Counted from the first letter of the stretch, positions 18,189 through 26,754 are shown. The stretch is DNA of 64,000 nt from Longispora albida DSM 44784 (GCF_000379825.1 NZ_KB903834.1:355976-419975), one strand, 5' to 3'. Numbers and translations are program-made. The notes: generated by a model not told the origin, from the letters alone.

Positions 18189-19571
18189 ATGGACGCGACC
18201 CGGCCGGCCAGCTACGACCTCTCCGACTACCTGAGCGCGCTGCGCCGAAGCTGGTGGCTCGCCCTGCTGGTCGCGCTCGGCGGGGTGGTCCTCGCCGCCG
18301 GGTTCACGCTGACCCAGGAGAAGCTGTACCAGTCGGCGGCCTCCGTGCTCGTCCAGCCGACCGGGGTCACCGACACCAACGTGGCCGGCGGCCGGACCAA
18401 AGGCGAGATCAACCTCGACACCGAGGCCCAGCTCGTGAAGTCGACCGAGGTGTCCGCCGACGCCGGCAAGCTGATGCGGAGCACGCGCCAGCCGCGCCAG
18501 CTCGCCAAGCGGGTCTCCGTCACGGTGCCGCCGAACACGTCGGTGCTGGTCATCACGTACTCCGAGCACACGCCGCGCGGGGCACAGGCCGGGGCGCACG
18601 CCTTCGCCGAGGCGTACCTGGCGAACCGGAACGAGAGCGCGAAGGCCGAGCTGACCGGGCAGTACAACACGATGGACCGCAAGATCAAGCAGGTCAGCGC
18701 GGACCTGAGCGCGATCGACGGGCGGATCACCGGGGACAAGACGGCCGACAAGCAGGCCGACCTGGACAGCCGGCGGACCAACCTCACCAACCAGCTCAAC
18801 GCGCTGACCAGCCGGTTCAACCAGCTCGCGACGACAACGGTCAACGGCGGGAAGATCATCAGCGACGCGGACCTGCCGAACAGGGCCGTCAAGCCGAACA
18901 CCGCGCTGAACCTGGGTTCCGGCGCGCTGACCGGGCTCGTCCTCGGCGTCGGCTTCGCACTCGGCCGCGAGCGCTTCGACCGCAAGGTCCGGCGGGGGAT
19001 CGACCTGCCGCGCCGCGCCGACGTCGCGCTGCTCGCCGAGCTGCCCGTGATCGGGGCGGCCTTCGAGCCGCTGACCGAGCCCGGCCGGATCTTCGCCAGG
19101 CTGCGCAACGAGATCGTGGCGGCGACGAGCCACCGGGTACTCGTGGTCACGGGTGCCGCCGAGGGTCCGGGTGCCGGGCTCGTCGCCGCCCAGCTCGCCG
19201 GGGCGTTCCAGCACGCCGGCAACGACACCGAGCTGATCACCGACTACGCCACCGACGCCGGCGGGCAGTTGCAGGTCGAGCCGGTGCGGCGGCGGGTGGA
19301 GGAGCTGCGCGGCCGGGCCGAGTACGTGATCATCGAGGCGCCGTCCACAGCGGCCAGTGCCGACGCGCAGAGCCTCGCCAGCCTGGCCGACGCCGCGCTC
19401 GTGGTCGTCGAGCTGCGCCGGACCACGCACGCGCAGGTACTCGACGCCGCGGAGCAGCTCCGCCGGGTCGACACCGTCCTGCTGGGCGGGCTGGTCACCC
19501 CGAAGCTGCCCGCCCGGCCAGCCGAGCCCGTCCAGGTCAAGGCCGAGGCCGCACAGGCCGCCCGCACGTGA
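18189..19571 (+). CDS. Wzz-like polysaccharide co-polymerase with inactive BY-kinase domain
   Basis: A 460-residue chain-length regulator of exopolysaccharide polymerisation. Membrane helices at about 21-42 and 240-258 bracket an extracytoplasmic coiled-coil domain (Wzz fold; YDLSDYLSALRRSWW at the N-terminus is typical). The cytoplasmic half corresponds to a bacterial tyrosine kinase (CpsD/Wzc), but its Walker A region reads TGAAEGPGAGLVAAQL without the GKS/T lysine, and Walker A' is VIIEAPS. There is also no tyrosine cluster at the C-terminus. It should therefore be a pseudokinase. I start at ATG 18189; the frame is open far upstream but only here does the family N-terminus begin. Confidence 0.85.
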   Translation: MDATRPASYDLSDYLSALRRSWWLALLVALGGVVLAAGFTLTQEKLYQSAASVLVQPTGVTDTNVAGGRTKGEINLDTEAQLVKSTEVSADAGKLMRSTRQPRQLAKRVSVTVPPNTSVLVITYSEHTPRGAQAGAHAFAEAYLANRNESAKAELTGQYNTMDRKIKQVSADLSAIDGRITGDKTADKQADLDSRRTNLTNQLNALTSRFNQLATTTVNGGKIISDADLPNRAVKPNTALNLGSGALTGLVLGVGFALGRERFDRKVRRGIDLPRRADVALLAELPVIGAAFEPLTEPGRIFARLRNEIVAATSHRVLVVTGAAEGPGAGLVAAQLAGAFQHAGNDTELITDYATDAGGQLQVEPVRRRVEELRGRAEYVIIEAPSTAASADAQSLASLADAALVVVELRRTTHAQVLDAAEQLRRVDTVLLGGLVTPKLPARPAEPVQVKAEAAQAART

Positions 19572-20947
19572 CCGCCACAGCTCTCCCCGTCCGACCGCTC
19601 CGCCCGCAGCGGCCACGCTGGCTGCCCCTGCCGCCGGCCTGGCCGCTGACCGGGATCCTCGCCCTCTATCCACTGTGGTGGGCACTGGGCCTCGGCGTGC
19701 TGATCTTCCCGATCATGGCGGTGCCGATGGCGTGGTGGCTGCTGCGGAACCGGCCGGTGCGGGTACCCCCCGGCTTCGGCCTCTGGCTGCTCTTCCTGGT
19801 CGCGGTGCTCGGCAGCCTCACGGCGCTGGGCTACTCCCCCGCAGGCACCCTCCCCGGCACGGTCATCGGCCGGATGCCGGGGGCCGGGTTCCGGGTGATC
19901 GAGTACGGCGCGCTGACCATCATGCTGCTCTACGCCGGCAACCTGCCCCGGCAGTGGCTCTCCCAGCGCAGGCTCATCACCCTGCTCGGCTGGCTGTTCG
20001 CCGTGACGGTGGCCGGCGGGCTGCTCGGGGTGGTCGCCGGGCACTGGGAGTTCACGTCGCCCGTCGAGTCGCTGCTCCCGCACAAGCTGCGCAGCATGGG
20101 CTTCATCAAGTCCCTCGTGCACCCGTCGGCAGCCCAGATCATGGACGTGCTCGGCGGCGACCCGATTCCCCGGCCGGCCGCGCCGTGGGGGTACACGAAC
20201 ACGTGGGGTAACAACTACTGCCTGCTGGTCGGCTGGTTCGTGATCGCCTCCCGGGCGTACAGGAAAAAGAAGTGGCTGGCGGCAGCGGTGCTGGCCGCGA
20301 GTGTCGTCCCGGTCGTCTACTCCCTCAACCGCGGCCTGTGGATCGGCCTGGCCGTGATGGCGGTCTACGTCGCGATCCGCTTCGCCATGCAGGGCAGGCT
20401 GTGGCCGCTCGGCGGCCTGGCCGTCGGCGCGGCGACGATGGCGCTGCTCGTGGTCGTGAGCCCGCTCGGCAACCTGGTCGGGGCGCGGCTCGAACACGGC
20501 AAGTCCAACGACGTGCGGATGTACGTCACGACGCAGGCGCTCGCCGGGCTGCGCGAGTCCCCGCTGATCGGCTTCGGCTCGACCCGGACGACGACCGGCG
20601 GGCGCAACTCGATCGCGGTCGGCAGTTCCTCGGACTGCGAGCGCTGCGGCAACTTCACCCTCGGCGGCAACGGCCAGCTCTGGCAGACGCTCTACGCGCA
20701 CGGGCTGATCGGCACGGCCGCATACTTCGGTTTCTTCGGGTACGGGATCTGGCGGTTCCGCAGGGACCGCAGCCCGGCCGGGCTGGCCGGCTCGGCCTGC
20801 CTGGTGGCCAGCTTCTCGGCGATGTTCTGGTACAACGCGCTCGTCACTCCGCTGGCCTTCCTGCTGCTCGCATACGCCCTGCTGTGGAGGAACGATGCCG
20901 CACACGCCGCCGCTGGAAGGGGTGGGGACGACAGTGCCTGCGAATAA
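19568..20947 (+). CDS. O-antigen ligase/polymerase (Wzy-like) membrane protein
   Basis: A 459-residue polytopic protein with about eleven membrane helices and one large external loop (about residues 160-225 and again 300-370) that includes the GLRESPLIGFGS motif typical of the Wzy_C/WaaL fold. It should join lipid-linked repeat units into the polymer, or ligate polymer to an acceptor, at the outer face of the membrane. GTG start at 19568 overlaps the previous stop (GTGA), so it is translationally coupled to the co-polymerase. A short Cys pair (DCERCGN) sits in the external loop. Confidence 0.88.
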   Translation: MTATALPVRPLRPQRPRWLPLPPAWPLTGILALYPLWWALGLGVLIFPIMAVPMAWWLLRNRPVRVPPGFGLWLLFLVAVLGSLTALGYSPAGTLPGTVIGRMPGAGFRVIEYGALTIMLLYAGNLPRQWLSQRRLITLLGWLFAVTVAGGLLGVVAGHWEFTSPVESLLPHKLRSMGFIKSLVHPSAAQIMDVLGGDPIPRPAAPWGYTNTWGNNYCLLVGWFVIASRAYRKKKWLAAAVLAASVVPVVYSLNRGLWIGLAVMAVYVAIRFAMQGRLWPLGGLAVGAATMALLVVVSPLGNLVGARLEHGKSNDVRMYVTTQALAGLRESPLIGFGSTRTTTGGRNSIAVGSSSDCERCGNFTLGGNGQLWQTLYAHGLIGTAAYFGFFGYGIWRFRRDRSPAGLAGSACLVASFSAMFWYNALVTPLAFLLLAYALLWRNDAAHAAAGRGGDDSACE

Positions 20948-22142
20948 CGCGCCGGCTGAACTGACCGCGGGTGACGCGCAACTACGGTCGGCGTACCTGG
21001 CCGAGGTGCTCGCTGTGCTCTACCCGGAGCCCGAATCCGGTTCCGGGGACGGGATCGAGTACCTCGTCGTCCCGGACGCCCGGCGGCCACGGCTGCTCGT
21101 ACCCGCCGACGACCGGAAACTGGCCGCTGCAGCCGTGCGCCGGTACGCGGAGCCGACCTCCCGGCTGGCCCGGCTGAAACGGGACGCCGTCGTGGCCGCG
21201 CTGAAGACGGGTGCCTCGGGGCTGCTGCTCCGGGACAAGGTCCGGGTCGGCGGGTCCGGCGGGATCGACGAGTACCTCAAGGCCGCGCTCGGCCAGGACG
21301 TCCGGCTCAGCGTCCACATCGGACCGGCCAGGGCGAACCGCAAGCCGGTGATCCAGCTCCTGACGCCGGCCGGCGCGACGGTCGGCTTCGTCAAGCTCGG
21401 CGTCAACGACCTGACCCGCCGGCTGGTCCGCGCCGAGACGAACGCGCTGTCCACGCTCGCGTGCGCCGGGCTGGAACAGATCACCACGCCAGCCGTCCTG
21501 CACAGCGGGGAGTGGCGCGGGAACGAGGTGCTGGCCCAGTCGGCGCTGCCGATCTGGCAGCCACGTGCCCCGATGCGCGACCGGCTGCCGTACGCGATGC
21601 GCGAGCTGGCCGAGGCCTTCGGCATCACCCGGTGCCGGCTCGCGCAGAGCGAGTACCGTGGCCGGCTCAGCACCCGCCTGAACGCCCTGACCAGCTCGCC
21701 GGACGGCCGCGTCCTGGCCAGGGCCGGGGCCGACCTGATCCAGCGGGCCGGCTCGGCCCAGCTGTCCTTCGGTGCCTGGCACGGCGACTGGACCCCGTGG
21801 AACATGGCGGCGCTGTCGGACACCCTGCTCGTCTGGGACTGGGAACGCTTCACCACCGGCGTGCCGATCGGCTTCGACGCCGCGCACTACGCCCTCCAGT
21901 CGGCGATCGTCACCGCGGGCCGTGAACCGGCCACGGCGGTCGACACCGTGATCGAGACCGCCCCCGCGCTGCTAGCGCCGTTCGGGGTCGGATCGGCCGC
22001 GGCCCGGATCACCGTCCTGCTCTACCTCGCGGACCTCGCTGCGCGCTACCTGACCGACCGCCAGGCCGAGGCCGGTGCCCGGCTGGGCGTGCTGGGCAGC
22101 TGGCTGCTGCCGGCGCTGGTCCGCCGGGTCGCTCATCTCTAG
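20895..22142 (+). CDS. Aminoglycoside-phosphotransferase-fold kinase-like protein
   Basis: A 415-residue soluble protein with the protein-kinase-like APH fold in its C-terminal two thirds. The catalytic loop is WHGDWTPWNMA (HGD-x4-N type) near residue 295 and the metal-binding DFG equivalent is VWDWERF. The N-terminal ~130 residues are unlike standard APH enzymes. It starts at ATG 20895 behind TGGAGG, inside the end of the polymerase gene, so it belongs to the exopolysaccharide operon. It may phosphorylate a sugar, polyprenol or glycan intermediate; I cannot name the substrate. Confidence 0.75.
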   Translation: MPHTPPLEGVGTTVPANNAPAELTAGDAQLRSAYLAEVLAVLYPEPESGSGDGIEYLVVPDARRPRLLVPADDRKLAAAAVRRYAEPTSRLARLKRDAVVAALKTGASGLLLRDKVRVGGSGGIDEYLKAALGQDVRLSVHIGPARANRKPVIQLLTPAGATVGFVKLGVNDLTRRLVRAETNALSTLACAGLEQITTPAVLHSGEWRGNEVLAQSALPIWQPRAPMRDRLPYAMRELAEAFGITRCRLAQSEYRGRLSTRLNALTSSPDGRVLARAGADLIQRAGSAQLSFGAWHGDWTPWNMAALSDTLLVWDWERFTTGVPIGFDAAHYALQSAIVTAGREPATAVDTVIETAPALLAPFGVGSAAARITVLLYLADLAARYLTDRQAEAGARLGVLGSWLLPALVRRVAHL

Positions 22143-22163
22143 TCACGTGTGAGGAGTTAGGTC

Positions 22164-23033
22164 GTGGACTCTGCCAAGGTCCCTGAACGCGTCAAACGGC
22201 TCGTGCACTTCGGGTCGCGCTCGCTGGGCCGCGCTACCGCCAGTGCCCGGCTGCTGCCGTCCTTCCTGCTGTGCGGGGGTCAGCGGTGCGGCACCACGTC
22301 GCTGTACCGCGCGCTCGCCGCGCACCCGGCGATCCTGAAGGCCGTGCTGCACAAGGGCGTGCACTACTTCGACACGTCGTACCACCAGGGCATGTCCTGG
22401 TACCGCGGCCACTTCCCCCTGCGGATGAACGCCAGGAGGCTCAGCGGCCGGATCGGCGTGCCCGTGCAGACGTTCGAGTCGAGCCCGTACTACATGTACC
22501 ACCCGCACGCCGCCGAGCGGATCCGCCGGGACCTGCCGGACGTGAAGCTGGTCGTGCTGCTGCGCGACCCGGTCGAGCGGGCCCACTCGCAGCACGCGCA
22601 CGAGCTGGCGCGCGGCTTCGAGCACATCGAGGAGTTCACCGAGGCGCTGGACCTGGAGCCGGTCCGGCTGTCCGGCGAGGCCGAGCGGCTGCGCACCGAC
22701 CCGACGTACTACTCGTTCTCGCACCAGCACCACGGCTACCTGGCCCGTGGGCAGTACACCGACTACCTGGAGCCCCTGGCGAACCTGTTCGGCCGGGACC
22801 GCATCCACGTGCTCGACAGCCACGACTTCTTCACGAACCCCGGCCCCGTCTACGACGAGCTGCTGCACTTCCTCGGCCTGCCCTGGCTGGGCAACCCGCC
22901 GTTCGAGCAGCACAACGCCCGGCCACGCTCCACCATGGACCCGGCGGTGCGCACGGCACTCGAACGCTACTTCGAGCCATACGACCGCAGGCTCGTCGAT
23001 TGGCTCGGCTGGGTACCCTCTTGGCGCCGCTGA
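22164..23033 (+). CDS. PAPS-dependent sulfotransferase
   Basis: A 289-residue carbohydrate-type sulfotransferase that moves sulfate from PAPS to a hydroxyl or amine. The 5'-phosphosulfate loop is CGGQRCGTTSLY (about residues 37-48) and the 3'-phosphate site is VVLLRDPVERAHSQ (about 129-142). It resembles heparan/keratan-type enzymes. GTG 22164 follows GAGGAG. It lies between the kinase-like gene and the flippase in one operon, so the natural acceptor is the lipid-linked repeat or the nascent polysaccharide in the cytoplasm. Confidence 0.93.
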   Translation: MDSAKVPERVKRLVHFGSRSLGRATASARLLPSFLLCGGQRCGTTSLYRALAAHPAILKAVLHKGVHYFDTSYHQGMSWYRGHFPLRMNARRLSGRIGVPVQTFESSPYYMYHPHAAERIRRDLPDVKLVVLLRDPVERAHSQHAHELARGFEHIEEFTEALDLEPVRLSGEAERLRTDPTYYSFSHQHHGYLARGQYTDYLEPLANLFGRDRIHVLDSHDFFTNPGPVYDELLHFLGLPWLGNPPFEQHNARPRSTMDPAVRTALERYFEPYDRRLVDWLGWVPSWRR

Positions 23034-24511
23034 GCACCGTCACCACCCGCACAGCACGCGACCGGGCCGACCTGGGCCGGGTCGCGCGGCGGGGTGTGCT
23101 CAACCTGGCCGGCGCCGGGTACGCGGGCCTGGCGGGCTTCGGTATCACCTGGCTGGTCGCCCGGGGGCTGCAACCGGCCCAGGCCGGCGTCTTCTTCGCG
23201 GCCACCGCCGTGTTCACGATCGCCGTGACGGTCGCGAAACTCGGCACGCAGACCGGCCTCGTGTACTGGCCGGCCCAGCTCCGCGCGCAGGGCCGCCTCG
23301 ACCTGCTCAGACCGTGCCTGCGGATCGCGCTGAGCCCGGTGCTGCTGACCTCGGCGGTACTGGCGGCCGGGCTGTGGTTCACCGGCAGGCTCAACGCGCT
23401 CGCCTTCTTCCTGCCGCTCGCCGCGCTGACCGACGCGCTGCTGGCCGCGACCCGTGGCTGCCGGCGCCCGCGGCCTACGGTGCTGCTCGACAAGCTGCTC
23501 CGGCCGACGTTGCAGCTGGGCGCGCTGGCCGTGGCGCTGTGGCTGGCCGAGGGATCGCCGGGTGCCTTCACGCTGGCCTGGGCCTGGGCCTACGTCCCGG
23601 TCGTGCTGCTGGCCTGGCGGTCGGCCAGGCGGGCGGTGTCGCGGCCGGAAGTCGCACCACCGGACGCCACGCTCACGCCGGCCACGCTGCGGAAGGCGTT
23701 CTGGAAGTTCACCGCGCCGCGCGCGCTGGCCAGCGTGGCACAGCAGGCGGTGCAGCGGGTGGACATCATCCTGCTGGCGGCGCTGGTCGGCTTCACGCAG
23801 GCCGCGTACTACGCCGTGGCCGGCCGGTTCGTGATCGTCGGGCAGCTGGCGAACCAGGCGCTCTCGTACAGCGTGCAGCCCCGGCTGGCCGACCTGCTCG
23901 CGACCGGCGACAAGGCTGCGACGAAGGCCCTGTACCAGTCGGCGACCGGCTGGCTGATCCTGCTGTCCTGGCCGATCTACCTGCTGGCCGCCGTCTTCGC
24001 CCCGGTGTACCTGCGCCTGTTCGGCCCCGGCTACGCCCCGGCGGCCGGCGTGGTCGTCGTCCTCGCCGTCGCGATGCTCGTCGCCTCGGGCTGCGGCATG
24101 GTCGACGCGGTGCTGTCGATGGCCGGCCGGACCTCGTGGAACCTCATCAACGTCCTCGCGGCCCTCGTCGCCAACGTGGCCGTGGACCTGGTGCTCATCC
24201 CGCGCTGGGGCGCGAGCGGCGCGGCGTGCGGCCTGGCCGCCGCGGTGCTGACGAACAACCTGCTGCCACTCGCGCAGCTCAAGCTCGGGCTCGGGATGCA
24301 CCCGTTCGGGCGGGGGACGCTGCTCGCTGCGGCGCTCTCCGGTACCTGCTTCGGCATCCTGCCGCTGGTCACGACCACGTTCACGGGCCGCAACATGGCC
24401 GGGCTGCTGCTCGCGGCCGGGCTCGGCGGCGCGGTGTACGGCCTGGCGTGCTGGCGGCTGCGCGTACCACTGGCACTGTCCGAGCTCACGACCTTGCGGA
24501 GGAAGGCGTGA
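23021..24511 (+). CDS. Wzx-type polysaccharide flippase
   Basis: A MOP-superfamily flippase of about 496 residues with some thirteen to fourteen membrane helices; the RRGVLNLAGAGYAGLAGFGITWLVAR beginning and the GASGAACGLAAAVL repeat near the end are typical of the polysaccharide-transport group. It should flip the undecaprenyl-linked repeat unit across the membrane. The start is uncertain: TTG 23021 overlaps the sulfotransferase end, and GTG 23096 is the alternative. It is followed by the second GH26 gene with a GTGA overlap. Confidence 0.87.
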   Translation: MAPLSTVTTRTARDRADLGRVARRGVLNLAGAGYAGLAGFGITWLVARGLQPAQAGVFFAATAVFTIAVTVAKLGTQTGLVYWPAQLRAQGRLDLLRPCLRIALSPVLLTSAVLAAGLWFTGRLNALAFFLPLAALTDALLAATRGCRRPRPTVLLDKLLRPTLQLGALAVALWLAEGSPGAFTLAWAWAYVPVVLLAWRSARRAVSRPEVAPPDATLTPATLRKAFWKFTAPRALASVAQQAVQRVDIILLAALVGFTQAAYYAVAGRFVIVGQLANQALSYSVQPRLADLLATGDKAATKALYQSATGWLILLSWPIYLLAAVFAPVYLRLFGPGYAPAAGVVVVLAVAMLVASGCGMVDAVLSMAGRTSWNLINVLAALVANVAVDLVLIPRWGASGAACGLAAAVLTNNLLPLAQLKLGLGMHPFGRGTLLAAALSGTCFGILPLVTTTFTGRNMAGLLLAAGLGGAVYGLACWRLRVPLALSELTTLRRKA

Positions 24512-25479
24512 AACGACTGCTGGCAGCTTCCCTGGCCGCTTTCCTGGTCGTGACGGGGCTGGCGGGCTGCGAACCGGCGGACCCGCCGGTGGAGCAGCCC
24601 CCCGGCCCGCCGGCCGCGCTCCAGCCCTCCGGCCCGGTCAAGGTCCCCGACCGTGGCGCGTACGTCGGGGCCTGGGTGCGCCCCGGCGACTACAGCGACG
24701 CCGCGCGCGTCGAGGCCATCACGGGCCTGGAGGGCCAGCTCGGGCGCAAGCTCGACATCGTGCACGTCTATCACAAGTGGACGGACAAGCTCGCCGACCC
24801 GGCCGACTCCGCGTTCGTCAAACGCGGGACCACACTCATGATCAGCTGGGCCGGCGCCGACACCCGCATGGTCACGTCCGGCCGCCTCGACCAGGAGATC
24901 AGCGCACAGGCCGTCCGCGTCAGAAACCTGAAAAAACCAGTTCTTCTGCGGTACCGGTGGGAGATGGACCGCCCCAACCTCCGCGCCCAGATGTGGTCCC
25001 CCGAGGACTACATCGCGGCCTGGCGGCACGTCCGCCGCGTGTTCCAGCAGGCCGGCGCGTCGAACGTGTCGTGGGTGTGGTGCCCGACAGCCGAGGGGTT
25101 CGCCACCGGCGAGGCCCAGAAGTTCTACCCCGGCGACGAGCAGGTCGACTGGACCTGCGCCGACGCCTACACGTCCACCACACTCCGGCCGCTGTCCGAG
25201 GTGGCCGGGCCGTTCCTGAACTGGGCGAAGGCCCGGCCGAAACCGATCATCATCGGCGAGTACGGCATCTCGAAGAAGTTCTCAGCCACCGAGCGCGCCG
25301 CCTGGCTCCGCGACGCGGCGGTCCTGTTCGAACGCACACCCAGGATCAAGGCCGTCAGCTACTTCAACTCCGACCCCGAGGGCAACGACGCCGCCCACCA
25401 GTACTCGATAGACGGCCAGTCCCTCGCGGCCTTCAGAGGAATGGCGACCAGCGACTGGTTCAGCAGAGGCCGTTCATAG
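24508..25479 (+). CDS. GH26-like glycoside hydrolase lipoprotein
   Basis: A 323-residue exported lipoprotein, signal peptide ending LAGC (Cys22), then a short Pro-rich linker and a compact GH26 barrel. Candidate catalytic residues are Glu152 in RYRWEMD and Glu251 in IIGEYG, in the expected order and spacing. GTG 24508 overlaps the flippase stop and follows GGAGGAAGG. Being the last gene of the assembly operon, it probably trims or releases the polymer outside the cell, much as other polysaccharide operons carry their own lyase or hydrolase. It has no carbohydrate-binding module, unlike its relative at 16127-17983. Confidence 0.87.
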   Translation: MKRLLAASLAAFLVVTGLAGCEPADPPVEQPPGPPAALQPSGPVKVPDRGAYVGAWVRPGDYSDAARVEAITGLEGQLGRKLDIVHVYHKWTDKLADPADSAFVKRGTTLMISWAGADTRMVTSGRLDQEISAQAVRVRNLKKPVLLRYRWEMDRPNLRAQMWSPEDYIAAWRHVRRVFQQAGASNVSWVWCPTAEGFATGEAQKFYPGDEQVDWTCADAYTSTTLRPLSEVAGPFLNWAKARPKPIIIGEYGISKKFSATERAAWLRDAAVLFERTPRIKAVSYFNSDPEGNDAAHQYSIDGQSLAAFRGMATSDWFSRGRS

Positions 25480-25516
25480 TCGACGATCATCATCAGATCT
25501 GGCGATCAGCTCCATA

Positions 25517-25798
25517 GTGGACGATACTTACGGAATGGCCCCTACGCCCGAAGAGATCATCACCCAGGCGCAACTCGCCGATCGCGCCCTTGGAGAAGCC
25601 CGGGCAGCCGTCGACAAGACGATCGCCATGCTGGACGAACTCGCCCGGCACTACGTTGTCGTCAACGACCAGCCCCGGTTCGCCGCCACTCAGTCAGCGA
25701 CGGCGACCACCAGGGAGATCACCGCCGAGATCAGCGCCGCCCTGGACGCTGTGGACCGGGCAAGCACCAAGATCAGGGGCATCAGCCAGGGGCGATAG
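25517..25798 (+). CDS. Helical leader protein of DNA-deaminase toxin cassette
   Basis: A 93-residue, almost wholly alpha-helical protein (PEEIITQAQLADRALGEARAA, then further heptad-like helices). The start may be GTG 25517 or ATG 25535; neither has a clear ribosome site. In actinomycetes, DddA-type deaminase toxins commonly begin with such a helical module, which is thought to guide secretion. Here the module ends at TAG 25796 while the deaminase lies in the next frame; loss of one base in the GGGG at 25789-25792 would fuse them. It may thus be the N-terminal half of a frameshifted toxin or a separate partner protein. Confidence 0.6.
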   Translation: MDDTYGMAPTPEEIITQAQLADRALGEARAAVDKTIAMLDELARHYVVVNDQPRFAATQSATATTREITAEISAALDAVDRASTKIRGISQGR

Positions 25799-26318
25799 TC
25801 ACGGGGCGGCACTGGGTACCGCTGCGGCCCCGAACTCGCCACCAGCACACCTGGCCGCCACCGGCCGCTGGTACCGGCCGGCCGACGTACCGCGTCACAT
25901 CCGGGAGGCAGGAGTTCGCCTCAGGCCACGCGAGCCCCTGGGCGCGCTGGGCGCACCGACTCAGGGCGATTTCCTGGGGCAGATCATCGACTCCGGCGGC
26001 CGGGACACATCGCCTGCAGCCGACCTGGACCCGGTCCCGCTGCCCGTTCCTCCGGTCACCATGTGGCAGCACGTCGAGTCCAAAGTAGCCGCCATCATCC
26101 GCCGTGAAGGCACCAACGAGGCTGAGCTGGTCATCAACAACATCCCATGTGGGAACACCAGGGAGGTCAGCGCTGCCGCCAACCCCTACAGTTGCGAGCG
26201 AATCCTTCCCGCGATACTGCCCGCAGGCACCCGGTTGACCGTCTGGGTCACCCCTGACTCCGGCCGCACCTGGCTTCGCGGCACTTACCACGGGACCGGC
26301 GAGAGGATCAGGCCATGA
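25791..26318 (+). CDS. DddA-like (SCP1.201-type) cytosine deaminase toxin domain
   Basis: An open frame of about 175 residues with a deaminase fold. The zinc/catalytic motif is QHVESK (His codon 26070, catalytic Glu 26076), followed by LVINNIPCG (Cys 26148) and NPYSCERILPAILPAGTRLTVWV (Cys 26193). This H-x-E...PC...C order with LP-x-LLP-x-G is that of SCP1.201-like deaminases, the family of DddA, which deaminate cytosine in double-stranded DNA. The gap of 15 codons between the two Cys is longer than usual. No convincing start exists near the frame's beginning; ATG 26061 lies too close to the catalytic site. The upstream RWYRPADVPRHI stretch looks like the usual linker. Probably one gene with 25517-25798. 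Confidence 0.7.
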   Translation, partial: GDSHGAALGTAAAPNSPPAHLAATGRWYRPADVPRHIREAGVRLRPREPLGALGAPTQGDFLGQIIDSGGRDTSPAADLDPVPLPVPPVTMWQHVESKVAAIIRREGTNEAELVINNIPCGNTREVSAAANPYSCERILPAILPAGTRLTVWVTPDSGRTWLRGTYHGTGERIRP

Positions 26319-26749
26319 CCGGCTACTGGATGTTCAGCGACGGCCACGTGGGTGCCGAGTTGCAGGCGAGCCCGGCCGACGCCGCCGCGACCCTCGCGTT
26401 CTACGAGGGTTCGGTCAACCTTCACGGCTTCCGGGTCTTCACGTTCTGGGTTGGCCCAGCGCAGCCCGGCTGGGACCACAATGTCAGTCCCGGCACGGCC
26501 GAGCTGCGCTTGGACGTCGACTACGAGAACCAGCGTGCCGCCGTCACCTGGCTGGCCGACGGCACGCACGTCAACGAGATCGACCCACCGGCCACGCCGC
26601 TCGTCACGCTGGATCCGTTCACCGGCCAGGACACGGTTCCAGCCCAGGTGGCTACATGTTCGCTGACGTCGGCCGGTGTGATCCTCGCGGAATACGTCGC
26701 GACGGGCACCAGGCCCAGCGCGTACCCATGGGTGAGTGCGGGGTCCTGA
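26315..26749 (+). CDS. Imm1-type immunity protein
   Basis: A 144-residue soluble protein whose ATG overlaps the deaminase stop (ATGA). The pattern AELRLDVDYENQRAAVTWLADG, then IPA-like VPAQVAT and a final AEYVATGTRPSAYPW matches the Imm1 immunity family (ending in a TGxRP...W element), which protects against deaminase-type toxins including DddA. Family and position agree, so protection against the adjacent deaminase is the likely job. It ends five bases before the convergent methyltransferase gene. Confidence 0.75.
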   Translation: MTGYWMFSDGHVGAELQASPADAAATLAFYEGSVNLHGFRVFTFWVGPAQPGWDHNVSPGTAELRLDVDYENQRAAVTWLADGTHVNEIDPPATPLVTLDPFTGQDTVPAQVATCSLTSAGVILAEYVATGTRPSAYPWVSAGS

Positions 26750-26754
26750 CAGGC

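Noticed and set aside
22271-23020. Long upstream extension of the flippase frame
   Set aside because: It overlaps the sulfotransferase gene and is Arg/Ala/Pro-rich nonsense; the family N-terminus begins after 23021.
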